Positions 15,661 through 24,913 are shown, numbered from the stretch's first letter. The stretch is DNA of 41,061 nt from Fidelibacterota bacterium (GCA_030747125.1 JASLLI010000004.1:1-41061), one strand, 5' to 3'. Notes: a model not told the origin generated them from the letters alone. Program-made: numbers and translations.

Positions 15661-17177
15661 TGCAATTTACTTTCTTTTTCAATTGTTGCTAATAATTTTC
15701 CTGATTGAATTAGGGTCAGGATGAGAGAAATATCCTCACTTTGGATTCTGTCTTCCAATAACTCCGGTACTACTTCTCTTACTATATTCATAATGGGGAT
15801 CAGCCTTTTGGCAGGCTGCAATCCACCACGCAGGGTTATGGCCTGGCAGGCGCATAGAATTTCTATAGCAAGAATGGATTCCAGATTTTCCACAATTGCC
15901 TTTAATTTCCGCCCTGCCCAGGGTGCCATGCTCACATGATCCTCCTGATCTGCACCGGTAGGAATTGAGTCCACACTGGCAGGGTGTGCCAGACCTTTAT
16001 TTTCCGAAGCCAATGCTGCCGCAGTCACCTGGGACATCATCACTCCTGAATTCACCCCAGGATTAGAAATGAGAAATGGCGGTAGATCAAACTCTCCTTT
16101 AGTCAGAGTATATATTCTGCGCTCGCTGATATTTCCAAGTTCAGCAGCTGCGATGGCAGCCATATCCATTGCCTGTGCAGCATGTTCAGCATGAAAATTA
16201 CCTGCAGAAATAACCTCACCATCGGGGAAAATTAACGGATTATCAGAAACTGCATTTACCTCGTTTTCAATGATTTTTGAAGCAGCCCTCAGCGTATCTC
16301 TGGATGCACCGTGTACTTGAGGCATACAGCGGATGCTATACATGTCCTGCACCCTTTCACAGTCCTCATGGGATCTATGAATTTCACTATCCTGAAGCAG
16401 CTGGTATAAATTTGCTGCAGACTCTGCCTGCCCGGGGTGGTGTTTAAGTGACTGCACTTTTTCCAAGAATGCTGTATCCGTCCCCAGGATACCTTCTACG
16501 GATAAGGCTCCCGCAATGTCAGCTATCTTGGTTAATCTATGTAATTTACAAAGATAGATAACTCCATAAGCTGTAGAAAATTGTGTGCCGTTTATAAGTG
16601 CAAGTCCTTCTTTAAAACTTAATGTGAGGGGTGATATTCCCTCTTTTTTCAAAGCGGTGACTGAAGTAATATAACCTGAATCAACTTTTATTTTCCCTTC
16701 ACCAATGAGGGGTAGAGACATATGACTCAAAGGCGCTAAATCTCCGCTTGCACCAACGGAACCTTTCTCCGGTACAAGTGGAATCAATCCATGATTTATC
16801 AATTCTGTAAGTTTTTCTACCAACTCAGTCCTGATACCACTGTATCCTTTAGATAAAGACAAAACTTTCAACACCATCATTAACCGTACCAAAGAAGATT
16901 CCACTGGATTGCCTACTCCGGCAGCATGGGAGAGTAATAAGTTTTGTTGAAGCTGAGTAATTTGTGAATCAGATATTTTCACCTGACTTAGTTTACCAAA
17001 ACCGGTATTCACACCATACACTGTTTTCCCGGATTCCAGAACCGATTCAAGGACTCGGCGTGAGGATTGAATTTTATGTGTTACGGCAGGAGATAATCGG
17101 AGGCGCAGACCGGATTCGGAGAGTGAATAGATTTCCTCCAGAGTATATTTTTTATCTTCGACAATAAAGTTTGCCAA
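15657..17177 (-). CDS. hutH: Histidine ammonia-lyase
   Basis: Removes ammonia from L-histidine to give trans-urocanate. The MIO prosthetic group forms from Ala143-Ser144-Gly145 in [23 protein letters not shown] at 54-61 and [11 protein letters not shown] with His84, plus the later [12 protein letters not shown], point to histidine rather than tyrosine or phenylalanine as substrate. At 506 residues it has the expected length. The start is TTG with an AGAAA-type weak ribosome binding site. Other Hut enzymes (urocanase, imidazolonepropionase) are not in the window. Overlap with guaB implies shared expression. Confidence 0.93.
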   Translation of the reverse strand: MANFIVEDKKYTLEEIYSLSESGLRLRLSPAVTHKIQSSRRVLESVLESGKTVYGVNTGFGKLSQVKISDSQITQLQQNLLLSHAAGVGNPVESSLVRLMMVLKVLSLSKGYSGIRTELVEKLTELINHGLIPLVPEKGSVGASGDLAPLSHMSLPLIGEGKIKVDSGYITSVTALKKEGISPLTLSFKEGLALINGTQFSTAYGVIYLCKLHRLTKIADIAGALSVEGILGTDTAFLEKVQSLKHHPGQAESAANLYQLLQDSEIHRSHEDCERVQDMYSIRCMPQVHGASRDTLRAASKIIENEVNAVSDNPLIFPDGEVISAGNFHAEHAAQAMDMAAIAAAELGNISERRIYTLTKGEFDLPPFLISNPGVNSGVMMSQVTAAALASENKGLAHPASVDSIPTGADQEDHVSMAPWAGRKLKAIVENLESILAIEILCACQAITLRGGLQPAKRLIPIMNIVREVVPELLEDRIQSEDISLILTLIQSGKLLATIEKESKLQ

Positions 17178-17226
17178 TTATTTCTTTTCCACTTTTTGTA
17201 AGTTATTTTAATTGAAATTGATTTGC

Positions 17227-20043
17227 CTAAAAGAATTTTATAGATTCAGAAATCAAGGTATCAATCTGACGATAAGGAATGGCATCAACAGGGAGAGCCC
17301 CTAATATAGTCTTCCCATATCTTTTTGTTGCTAGCCGGGTATCCCCTACAATACAGATTCCCGTATCATTCATGTTGCGGATCAACCGTCCAAATCCCTG
17401 ACGAAATCGCATGGCAGCTTCCGGTATTTGATATTGATAAAAGGCATTATCTCCCCTTTGATTATAATCGTTAATCTGCGCCTGTACCAACGGCTCAAAG
17501 GGATTATCAAAAGGAGTTTTCACAATAAATAATAATTCAACTTTGTCTCCGGGGAAATCAATTCCTTCCCAAAAGCTGGAAGTTCCAATGAGAATAGAAT
17601 TGGAATGTTCAAGATAACCCCGAACCAAAACATTTCTGCTTATTCCAGGATTTTGGACGAATAATCTGCAGTCTGATCGTTTTAGCTTCGGATCCAGATA
17701 TCTTTTTAATGCCAGAGTCTGCTTATAAGAAGTACATAAAACCAACATTCTACGATTTAATTTCAAAGCAATGGATTCTATTTGCTTTCCAATATCATCC
17801 AGAAAGCGGGGGTCATTCACATCTATGGCGCTTTGATATAAAAAAACTTTCACTTGATCACTGTAATGAAATGGTGAATAATATATTTTCTCAATAACGG
17901 ATTGATTTATCTCAGCTAAATCCAACCCTATCTTTTCTTTAAAATAACGGAAGTCCTCATTAATGGTAAGAGTGGCAGAACAGAAAAGTCCTGCAGGATG
18001 GTGCTGAAAAAGGGTATCATTTATAAATTCGTTTACCTTTAATGGTGAAGAATTCATAAATGCCATATTCTGAAATTCTGACTTTTGGAAGGTGGACCAC
18101 TGTACCATTTCAGAATTTTCCTGCAATGCCGCTCCAAGACTCTCAATACCCTCTTTCAAATTTCCCGATATGGAACTGAATTCAAGCTGAATCGAGGCAG
18201 GAATATTTTCCTTTTCTTCTGTGAGCATCTTTTCAAATTTCAGAACATCCTTTTCAAAGGATTGGAGAGAAATCAATATGTCCCAAGGGCTGGGATCAGT
18301 ATCAATAAATTCATCTCTGGGGTTTTGATATAATATTTTCTGAGTATTGTATTCTGACTGACGAAGTACATCCTCTCTCATATGAACATAGGAATTGAAA
18401 AAGTCCCTGATCTCTGATTTAATGACTTTTCCATCTTCAGCAAGCTGGCGGTAGAGCTCAGAAAGGTCACCGAACCTACCTAATGCCTGCACCTTCCAAT
18501 TGGATTTTGTAGTTGTAAAAAATTGAAATATATCATCCAGTGATTTTAGCCCAAATTGATGGACTAACTGGTCACGGATAACAGATGCAAAATGATGAGC
18601 TTCATCAATGACAAAAATAAATTCCGGTGGGAGACTGGAATTTTCCCGCATGAGTTCATTCCCAAACAGAGAATGATTTATAATAATAATATCAGCATCA
18701 TTAAGATTACTGCGTACTTTCCCAGAATAGCATCCATCATATTTTTTGCATCGCTTCCCTGAACAATAGCCTCTCTCACTGCGGACCAATGACCAGAGCC
18801 TGCTAAAGCGGTTCATGGGAAAACCATTGCATTCAGACACATCCCCTGATTTACTTTCCCATTCCCAAACTAAAAGAGGAATCAGATTTTCAACTTCATT
18901 CTCATTTATTAAATTTCTGTGGTTTTGCAGTAACTGATTCAATTTCGTACGGCAGATGTAATTATGTTTCCCTTTATAGATTACTGATTTCAGTGGTTGA
19001 TCCACTGCCTCTGCAAATTTGGGAATATCCTTACTGAATAATTGGTTTTGCAGTGTCTTGGTATGAGTGGAAATGATAATAGGCACTTCTCTTTGCACTC
19101 CTGCCAAATAGCCTGCAGATACATACGCAAGTGATTTCCCCAAACCGGTTCCTGCTTCTGCTACTAATATCTGTTCTTCAGTAAATGCAGTATATGTATC
19201 CCCAATGAGCTTCTCTTGGGAGTGCCGTTTTTCAAATCTTTCCCAATGTTGAGAAAATGCTCCATCTTCCTCCTGCCATGCCTGCGGATGTAAAGGGATT
19301 TCACTATCCATCCGTTTTTGTTCATATTCAAAAAAATTATTCTGAGGTGAAAAGGAGTATGCAGACTCTGTAAGGCCACCAATCTTATTTAATTTTACAG
19401 AAACTTTAATTAGATTTCGGAATAATGCAGCATTATATATTCCCCTGTCTTCAATCAAAGAATCAATAACCTGAATCAATGATAAGGGTTTCGAGGCTGC
19501 TTCATGAATGAGATGAATAAATAATTCTCCTGTTGCTCTGGCATCTGCACCTGCACGATGAGCATTCTTAATTTTAATATTACAATGATCACACAGGGCA
19601 GAAAGGCTAAAACCATTGATAAAATATAAAAATGCCCTGCCTAAGGTTGATGTATCATAGAGAGGATTTTCAGGAAATTCTTTGCCAATTTTCTCCAGTT
19701 TATTTTTTATAAAGGAGTAATCGAAAGAGATATTTTGGGCAACGAGGGGAGTAGTACCGATAAATTCTAAAAAGGAAGGTAAAACCTCTTCAATGGTGGG
19801 AGCCTCTTCCACCATCTTATTGGTAATTCCTGTCAGTTCTACGATAAAGGGAGGAATAGATTCCTGGGGATTTATCAGACTGGTGAATTCTTCTTTAAAT
19901 TCTCCATTTACAAAACGACAGGCAGAAATTTCTGTAATGTTGTTTCTTTTGGGATCTAATCCGGTAGTCTCAAGATCAAAGGCGATGTATTCCCTGAGCT
20001 TTAATTCCTCTAACAGTTTTTGAGTATCAAGAAAATCAGACAC
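17227..20043 (-). CDS. dinG: DnaQ-type exonuclease fused to DinG-family iron-sulfur helicase
   Basis: The N-terminus (about 20-185) is a DEDD exonuclease with FDLETTGLD (Asp23, Glu25), NISFDYSF (Asp108) and HRAGADARAT (Asp167). The rest is an XPD/DinG superfamily 2 helicase with Walker A AGTGLGKS (297-304), DEAH at 480-483 and the C-terminal QGFGRLIRN motif. Cys364, Cys427, Cys432 and Cys438 have the C-x4-C-x5-C spacing of the [4Fe-4S] site in E. coli DinG. DinG unwinds forked DNA, R-loops and D-loops. I prefer GTG at 20043 (938 residues, AAAGG nine bases upstream) over TTG at 20049. It overlaps the reductase gene upstream. Confidence 0.9.
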   Translation of the reverse strand: MSDFLDTQKLLEELKLREYIAFDLETTGLDPKRNNITEISACRFVNGEFKEEFTSLINPQESIPPFIVELTGITNKMVEEAPTIEEVLPSFLEFIGTTPLVAQNISFDYSFIKNKLEKIGKEFPENPLYDTSTLGRAFLYFINGFSLSALCDHCNIKIKNAHRAGADARATGELFIHLIHEAASKPLSLIQVIDSLIEDRGIYNAALFRNLIKVSVKLNKIGGLTESAYSFSPQNNFFEYEQKRMDSEIPLHPQAWQEEDGAFSQHWERFEKRHSQEKLIGDTYTAFTEEQILVAEAGTGLGKSLAYVSAGYLAGVQREVPIIISTHTKTLQNQLFSKDIPKFAEAVDQPLKSVIYKGKHNYICRTKLNQLLQNHRNLINENEVENLIPLLVWEWESKSGDVSECNGFPMNRFSRLWSLVRSERGYCSGKRCKKYDGCYSGKVRSNLNDADIIIINHSLFGNELMRENSSLPPEFIFVIDEAHHFASVIRDQLVHQFGLKSLDDIFQFFTTTKSNWKVQALGRFGDLSELYRQLAEDGKVIKSEIRDFFNSYVHMREDVLRQSEYNTQKILYQNPRDEFIDTDPSPWDILISLQSFEKDVLKFEKMLTEEKENIPASIQLEFSSISGNLKEGIESLGAALQENSEMVQWSTFQKSEFQNMAFMNSSPLKVNEFINDTLFQHHPAGLFCSATLTINEDFRYFKEKIGLDLAEINQSVIEKIYYSPFHYSDQVKVFLYQSAIDVNDPRFLDDIGKQIESIALKLNRRMLVLCTSYKQTLALKRYLDPKLKRSDCRLFVQNPGISRNVLVRGYLEHSNSILIGTSSFWEGIDFPGDKVELLFIVKTPFDNPFEPLVQAQINDYNQRGDNAFYQYQIPEAAMRFRQGFGRLIRNMNDTGICIVGDTRLATKRYGKTILGALPVDAIPYRQIDTLISESIKFF

Positions 20044-21220
20044 CTGCAAATACCTTTATAACATCTACAATCATGGATGGTTTCTTAAATACTGCTGCTT
20101 TAAAAACTGAAGTTAAGGTTCTCTTGTCAAAGGGAATATTGGATACTTTTTCGGCAATGGAATTCAAATCGTTATCGGAAAGTTTTTCCGTAGTTTCTTT
20201 AATTTTGTAAAAGAGATTATGAGATTTACCAAATTCTTTAAACATGCGTTTAGGGTAGGCTTCCAATTGTTTTTCTGAATAGTCTCCAATTTCACAAGCT
20301 TTAACTGCTACCTGACCTGCAATCCACCCTGCCTTCATAGCAGCTGCAATCCCGCCACCGGTCATAGGATTCACTTGATGAGCTGCATCACCTACCAGCA
20401 TGATGCCGTCACCAATGGGTTTGACCATAGGTTTAGCACAGGGAACTCCTCCGCACATAGTGGTGAGGATGGCTGCATCCGGAAATTCTTTTTTCATAAA
20501 AGCATCTAAATACTGTTTGGCAGATTTCTCCTTACTGAATTTACCACTGATTCCTATACCAATATTTGCAAATCTGTTTCCTTTGGGAAAGACCCATAAA
20601 TATCCGCCTGGAGCGAAGTTTTTCCCTACATACATGACCATAGTATTGGCTTTTACATCCACATTGGAAACTGAATATTGGAGAGCAGATTCCATATCCT
20701 TCATCCTCACCAGAGTATTGAGTCCTGCCCATCGCCCTACTCTTGAAGTGAGGCCATCCGCCCCAATAACAATTTTACAGTTAATATTTTTTTCTTCTCC
20801 CAAATAATCAACAGAGACTCCCTGCACTCCTGATTTGCTTTTTAAAAGACCTTTTACATAGGCTTTGGTGAAGATGGATGCTCCAGCTTCAGCAGCTTCA
20901 CGAGACAGATCATAATCAAAAATTCTACGGTTTAAAATATAGCCGGTCTCTTTTTGAAACTTCACATCAACTTTGCTTCCATTGGGAGAAACTAAAGTTG
21001 CAGCAGTGATTTTTTCTGCTATCCAACTGTCCCTTATGGGAGTAAACTGGGTTACCCCTTTTTCCCCTACGGCTTCTCCACAGCGAACGGGGTATCCAAT
21101 ATCTCTGTCCTTTTCAAGGAGGACGGTTCTTAATCCACCTTTCGAGGCTTCCTTTGCGGCTAATGATCCTGCTGGACCACCGCCCACTACCACCACATCA
21201 TATTCAGTTTTCATTGTCAC
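20036..21220 (-). CDS. Geranylgeranyl reductase family flavoprotein
   Basis: An FAD-dependent reductase of the archaeal/plant geranylgeranyl reductase family, which saturates isoprenoid double bonds. Features are the dinucleotide motif VVGGGPAGS (11-19), VRCGEAVGE with Cys47, GADG at 153-156, the family hallmark PGGYLWVFPKG (204-214) and the FAD-binding GDAAHQVNPMTGGGI (277-291). The 394 residues match the archaeal lipid enzymes. The ferredoxin encoded directly upstream overlaps its start and is the likely electron donor; a UbiA prenyltransferase precedes that. The substrate could be a prenylated lipid or a quinone side chain. Bacteriochlorophyll is possible but nothing else photosynthetic is here. 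Confidence 0.88.
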   Translation of the reverse strand: MTMKTEYDVVVVGGGPAGSLAAKEASKGGLRTVLLEKDRDIGYPVRCGEAVGEKGVTQFTPIRDSWIAEKITAATLVSPNGSKVDVKFQKETGYILNRRIFDYDLSREAAEAGASIFTKAYVKGLLKSKSGVQGVSVDYLGEEKNINCKIVIGADGLTSRVGRWAGLNTLVRMKDMESALQYSVSNVDVKANTMVMYVGKNFAPGGYLWVFPKGNRFANIGIGISGKFSKEKSAKQYLDAFMKKEFPDAAILTTMCGGVPCAKPMVKPIGDGIMLVGDAAHQVNPMTGGGIAAAMKAGWIAGQVAVKACEIGDYSEKQLEAYPKRMFKEFGKSHNLFYKIKETTEKLSDNDLNSIAEKVSNIPFDKRTLTSVFKAAVFKKPSMIVDVIKVFAGV

Positions 21221-21383
21221 CTACCAGTACTTCAATGGGACAAATTTCTACACAAAGATCACAATCAATACAACTCTCATCCTCAATGCTGATGGATGCT
21301 TCCCGAACCTCTATACAATCGGCAGGGCAGACTGCTACACAGGTACCACAGAAATCACAGAGATTCTCTTTAATGTGAATCAT
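21204..21383 (-). CDS. 2[4Fe-4S] ferredoxin, 59 residues
   Basis: A short gene easily missed by length filters. It encodes 59 residues with two classic cluster motifs: Cys9, 12, 15 and 19 (CDFCGTCVAVCP) and Cys38, 41, 44 and 48 (CIDCDLCVEICP). It is a low-potential electron carrier. The ATG at 21383 overlaps the end of the UbiA-family gene by 14 bases, and the TGA at 21204-21206 lies inside the first codons of the reductase gene, so all three are translationally packed. In Methanosarcina acetivorans an adjacent ferredoxin is needed by geranylgeranyl reductase, which supports the same partnership here. Confidence 0.93.
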   Translation of the reverse strand: MIHIKENLCDFCGTCVAVCPADCIEVREASISIEDESCIDCDLCVEICPIEVLVGDNEN

Positions 21384-22371
21384 CTACCAGAAAAGTGGGA
21401 TAATGGAGTTCAAACCTGTGCCAATAATAATATTTACTCAGATAAAAGGTGATAATGAGAGGAATGGCAAGGTAGGGATACACTGTTAAGGCAAAAAAAT
21501 TCAAAATGAATATGGGATAACGAATGGCTCTGAGGATGTCTTTATCTAATCTTCTAAAGAGGGCAAAAACAAAAAATGGTATTGCAGTGATTGATGCAGT
21601 TGAGGCAAGAGGGTCAGCATTTTTCAACCCTAATATAAATGCCCCTACAGGCAGGATGAAGGCTATAAGTAAAGTGATGTTTTTCCCGAAAACAAGGGGG
21701 AAGGTATTATCTCCTGCAGACTCATCCCCTTTCACATCCGGAAGGGTAGTTAACAGAGCTACAGAAGCAAAACAGAAAATATAGGGCAGTGTAATCGTGA
21801 AAAATTCTACCAAACCCGGAGAAGTAAATTCACTTCTGGTTGAAATGATTATCCAACCGATGAGATACAATAAAATCCCGGAAAAGATGTTAACCATCCA
21901 TCCTGCTATTGGTTTTTTCTTCCATTGAAAAGGAGGTTGGTTATAGAGAATTCCCCACAGAAAATATAAGAGTGCTGCAGCTATGGAAGTTACCCAATTA
22001 CCCAAAAGGGTGAGTACAATACCAGTGGCAGCCAATATTTGTGCAACTTTCCTGCTTTTTCCCAGGGAAATGTGCTTGCCTACTAAAAATAATTTTTTAT
22101 TGACGGAGTCAGAATCAACATCCATAATTTGATTTAAAATAAAGGCTGCAGCAGAGACTAAGCTGACTCCAATAAAGACAAGCAGAGTGGAATAAGAAAT
22201 CTGAAGTATCCCCACTGCTGGTAGAGATGAATGGATGCGGGCAGTCGCCATCCCCATTACCATCATCACCCACACGGAAAAAAATAGCGTGGGTCTTAAA
22301 AGAAAAAGGTAATCAAGGTGGGGAACAATTTTTTTATGAACAGGATGAGACTTTAGAAATTTCTTTACCAT
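21370..22371 (-). CDS. UbiA-family prenyltransferase
   Basis: A multi-helix membrane enzyme that transfers a prenyl chain from its diphosphate to an acceptor. The first metal-binding motif is N-x3-D-x3-D in LNQIMDVDSD (Asn80, Asp84, Asp88); the second is DVKGDESAGDNT (Asp212, Asp216). About eight or nine membrane helices are visible in 333 residues. The ATG at 22371 has AAAGGTG five bases upstream and is preferred to the GTG at 22377. It overlaps the 3' end of purF by about 38 bases. Coupling to ferredoxin and geranylgeranyl reductase suggests a lipid role such as digeranylgeranylglyceryl phosphate synthase. MenA, UbiA or chlorophyll synthase activity cannot be excluded. Confidence 0.87.
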   Translation of the reverse strand: MVKKFLKSHPVHKKIVPHLDYLFLLRPTLFFSVWVMMVMGMATARIHSSLPAVGILQISYSTLLVFIGVSLVSAAAFILNQIMDVDSDSVNKKLFLVGKHISLGKSRKVAQILAATGIVLTLLGNWVTSIAAALLYFLWGILYNQPPFQWKKKPIAGWMVNIFSGILLYLIGWIIISTRSEFTSPGLVEFFTITLPYIFCFASVALLTTLPDVKGDESAGDNTFPLVFGKNITLLIAFILPVGAFILGLKNADPLASTASITAIPFFVFALFRRLDKDILRAIRYPIFILNFFALTVYPYLAIPLIITFYLSKYYYWHRFELHYPTFLVDDSH

Positions 22372-23722
22372 TTTCACCTTTCATTCTAATGGGGTAATCA
22401 CCGGAAAAACATGCAGTGCAAAAGTTTTCCTTTTCTTTGTTTGTTGACTCCAGGGTTCCATCCAGGGACAGATAACCCAGGGAATCTGCATCCACCAATT
22501 CCCGTACCTCTTCTACTCCCCGTGATCCTGCAGCCAACTCTTCAACGGTGGGGAAATCCATTCCGTAAAAACAAGGGAATTGAACAGGGGGGGAGCTTAT
22601 TCGTACATGCACCTTTTTTGCACCGGACTCTCGCAATAGTTTGGCAAGTTTTTTAAGAGTGGTTCCCCGAACGATGGAATCATCTATGATAACCACTTCC
22701 TTATCTTTCATTACCCCTTTTACCGTATTAAATTTTAAGCGTACGGATAAATCTCTCAATCGCTGGGTTGGGAAAATAAAGGTTCGCCCTACATAATGAT
22801 TTCTTATAAGCCCTATCTCATGTTTCACTCCTGATTCTGAGGAATATCCCAATGCGCAGGTATTGGAGGAATCGGGAACAGAGATAACAATATCTCCCGA
22901 TTCAGAAGGATATTCCCGGGCTAATTTTTTCCCGAATGATCGCCGCATTTTATCTACGGATTCTTCAAAGATTTTTGAATCCGGTCTGGAAAAGTAAATA
23001 TACTCGAAAATGCAATGTTTTGGGTTCTCAGGGGTAGTGAACATTTTTGAGTAGAATCCGTCATCATTGGCTACAATCATTTCGCCTGGATTGACTTCCC
23101 GGACATATTCTGCACCTAAGAGATCAAGAGCACAGGTTTCAGAGGAGAATACCAGTGTATCCTGCAGTTTTCCCAGGCAAAAAGGGCGTATTCCATGAGG
23201 GTCTCTGGCTGCAATCATTTCTGTAGGAGAAATTAGCAGCAGGGAATAGGCACCTTCAATTTTCTGCAATGTTTTTTCAAGTTTTTCCGCCAGTGTATTG
23301 CCTTCTTCCCGTGCAAGTAGGTGAATGATGATTTCCGTATCCGTAGAAGTTTGAAAAAGTGCACCGTCTTTTTGGAGCTGCTGTCTGATTTCTTCGATAT
23401 TTACCAAATTACCATTATGTGCAATTGATAAATAATAACTGCCCATATTGAAGGTTAGTGGTCCAACATTTTCAGCATCTGAATCTCCTGTGGTAGAATA
23501 ACGCACATGACCAATGGCAGAATCCCCTTTCAATGATTCAAATACATCAGGATTAGAAAATACATCCGAAACCAGTCCCTGCCCCATGTGCCTGTGCAAT
23601 TTTTCACCATCGGAGGAGACTACCCCTGCCCCCTCCTGACCACGGTGCTGCTGTGCATACAAGCCCATATAGGCCAGAGTCGCTGCTTCCGGGTTATTTT
23701 GAATTCCTATTATTCCGCACAT
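22334..23722 (-). CDS. purF: Amidophosphoribosyltransferase
   Basis: Catalyses the first step of purine synthesis, using glutamine and PRPP to make phosphoribosylamine. Cys2 follows the initiator Met directly, so no propeptide needs removal, and acts as the N-terminal nucleophile of the glutaminase domain (HRGQEGAG, IGHVRYST). The phosphoribosyltransferase motif VVIIDDSIVRGTT is at 343-355. Cys237, Cys384, Cys435 and Cys438 match the four ligands of the [4Fe-4S] cluster in the Bacillus-type enzyme, so this is the iron-sulfur form. Length is 462 residues. The gene lies 3 bases after DUF5683 and overlaps the UbiA-family gene. Confidence 0.96.
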   Translation of the reverse strand: MCGIIGIQNNPEAATLAYMGLYAQQHRGQEGAGVVSSDGEKLHRHMGQGLVSDVFSNPDVFESLKGDSAIGHVRYSTTGDSDAENVGPLTFNMGSYYLSIAHNGNLVNIEEIRQQLQKDGALFQTSTDTEIIIHLLAREEGNTLAEKLEKTLQKIEGAYSLLLISPTEMIAARDPHGIRPFCLGKLQDTLVFSSETCALDLLGAEYVREVNPGEMIVANDDGFYSKMFTTPENPKHCIFEYIYFSRPDSKIFEESVDKMRRSFGKKLAREYPSESGDIVISVPDSSNTCALGYSSESGVKHEIGLIRNHYVGRTFIFPTQRLRDLSVRLKFNTVKGVMKDKEVVIIDDSIVRGTTLKKLAKLLRESGAKKVHVRISSPPVQFPCFYGMDFPTVEELAAGSRGVEEVRELVDADSLGYLSLDGTLESTNKEKENFCTACFSGDYPIRMKGENGKEISKVSSCS

Positions 23723-23725
23723 AAA

Positions 23726-24106
23726 TTATTCTAATGTCTTTAATGAGTCTAAAACGGTTGGTGATTGCAATTTTTTTACCGGAAAAGTAGATAAATGGGC
23801 ATCAACATAGGCATCAAGCATATTCCAGACAAACAGTCCAAACACCCACCAGGCATAGGTATTTCTAAGACCGATTTGTGAACCAGAATCCCTCAATTCA
23901 ATAAAGTTGGTGACGGCAAAGTATTCTGTCCCCATAAAAGCTGCTGCTTTTAGATATTTACCATTATACAACTGCCCCATTCCAGGAATTACAGATAATT
24001 TCCAGGCAAGCTTGGGGTTCCGGATTTTTGTGGAATCTATATATCCCTCACCCTGGGCGGTTATTATACTCAGTACTAAAAAAAGTACCATAAGAGTATA
24101 TTTCAC
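23726..24106 (-). CDS. DUF5683-family membrane protein
   Basis: A 126-residue protein of the DUF5683 type found mainly in Bacteroidota and relatives; no function is established. It starts with a signal peptide (LMVLFLVLSIITAQ). The family core follows: AWKLSVIPGMGQLYNGKYLK (about 34-53), a hydrophobic segment with NFIELRD, and NTYAWWVFGLFVWNMLDAYVDAHL around 82-105. Two membrane helices are likely. The start is GTG inside a GTGA overlap with ridA, and purF begins 3 bases later. The family name is from recall of its Pro-Gly-x-Gly-Gln-x-Tyr motif. Confidence 0.75.
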   Translation of the reverse strand: MKYTLMVLFLVLSIITAQGEGYIDSTKIRNPKLAWKLSVIPGMGQLYNGKYLKAAAFMGTEYFAVTNFIELRDSGSQIGLRNTYAWWVFGLFVWNMLDAYVDAHLSTFPVKKLQSPTVLDSLKTLE

Positions 24107-24486
24107 AGGACAGCTCCAATTGCTTCAATTTCGATTTTTGCATTCATAGGGAGGGCAGACACTTCAACAGCAGAACGGGCAGGAGGAGCAGATTCAAAAA
24201 ATTGATTAAATACAGAATTTACCTCAGAGAAATTACTCAAATCTGTAAGAAACACCGTTAGTTTTAGTGCATTCTGAAGGGAACTTCCTCCTGCTTTTAA
24301 AACAGCGTCTACATTTTCCAATACCTGCTTTACCTGATCTGAAAAACTGCCGTCCAATAATTTTCCTTCGCCTGGAATGAGGGGAATCTGACCGGAGGTA
24401 AAGACAATCTGTCCAGTAGAAATACCTTGAGAGTACGTACCAATCGCTTCCGGTGCTGAAGATGTATTTATGATTTTTCTATTCAC
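24103..24486 (-). CDS. ridA: RidA-family reactive intermediate deaminase
   Basis: Hydrolyses reactive enamines and imines released by PLP enzymes such as threonine dehydratase. The fold signature IGTYSQG, TSGQIPL, NVDAVLKAGGSSLQNALK, the essential Arg in PPARSAVEVSALP, and KIEIEAIG at the end are all present. A frame open from 24528 would give a 14-residue extension that runs through the upstream gene; the GTG at 24486 gives 127 residues and an N-terminus matching E. coli RidA. It lies close to gcvPB, a PLP enzyme subunit, which fits a damage-control role. Confidence 0.9.
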   Translation of the reverse strand: MNRKIINTSSAPEAIGTYSQGISTGQIVFTSGQIPLIPGEGKLLDGSFSDQVKQVLENVDAVLKAGGSSLQNALKLTVFLTDLSNFSEVNSVFNQFFESAPPARSAVEVSALPMNAKIEIEAIGAVL

Positions 24487-24913
24487 CACATTTTTCAAGA
24501 CACCAGACAGAAAGTCCCATGTCAGCATTCAGTTTTCGGTTGAGTTCCCCACTTCCTGGTTGCATGATAAACTCACCGGCAAGTGCAATTTTTGCTTCGA
24601 ATAAATGTCCACCAAACACCCGGCATTCCGTATCACTAATTGTGATATGGGTATGAGAAAACTGCTTTCCGTCTTTCATGGTAATATTTCCCATTAAGGA
24701 GGTCAGTTCATATTCACCCTTAAACTGCTGTCTGTGGTATGATTTAGTCTCTGAGGAAAAATATCCAATTTCCGGATCTTCCAGAGCTCCAATTCCATTC
24801 AGCCAGGCACAACGGATTCCCTCATCTACTGCAAATTTTTCAAAAGTTGCATTGATTGGGTCTCCCTTATCCAGAGAAATGTAAATAGTAGAACCATCTT
24901 TACGATAGGTCAT
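24479..24913 (-). CDS. PPC/DUF296-domain protein
   Basis: A single plants-and-prokaryotes-conserved domain of 144 residues. In plants it forms part of AT-hook DNA-binding proteins; bacterial single-domain versions form trimers of unsettled function. The metal-site His residues are visible in FSHTHITISD (His87, His89) and FGGHLFEAKI (His103). Early motifs include FAVDEGIRCAWLNGIGAL and the GEYELTSLMGNI strand. The ATG overlaps the gcvPB stop by 14 bases, and ridA follows. The three genes are thus closely coupled, but I cannot assign a function to this one. Confidence 0.85.
   Translation of the reverse strand: MTYRKDGSTIYISLDKGDPINATFEKFAVDEGIRCAWLNGIGALEDPEIGYFSSETKSYHRQQFKGEYELTSLMGNITMKDGKQFSHTHITISDTECRVFGGHLFEAKIALAGEFIMQPGSGELNRKLNADMGLSVWCLEKCGE

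Noticed and set aside
24487-24528. N-terminal extension of ridA starting at 24528
   Set aside because: It overlaps the PPC-domain gene by 50 bases and adds residues absent from RidA proteins; GTG at 24486 fits the family.
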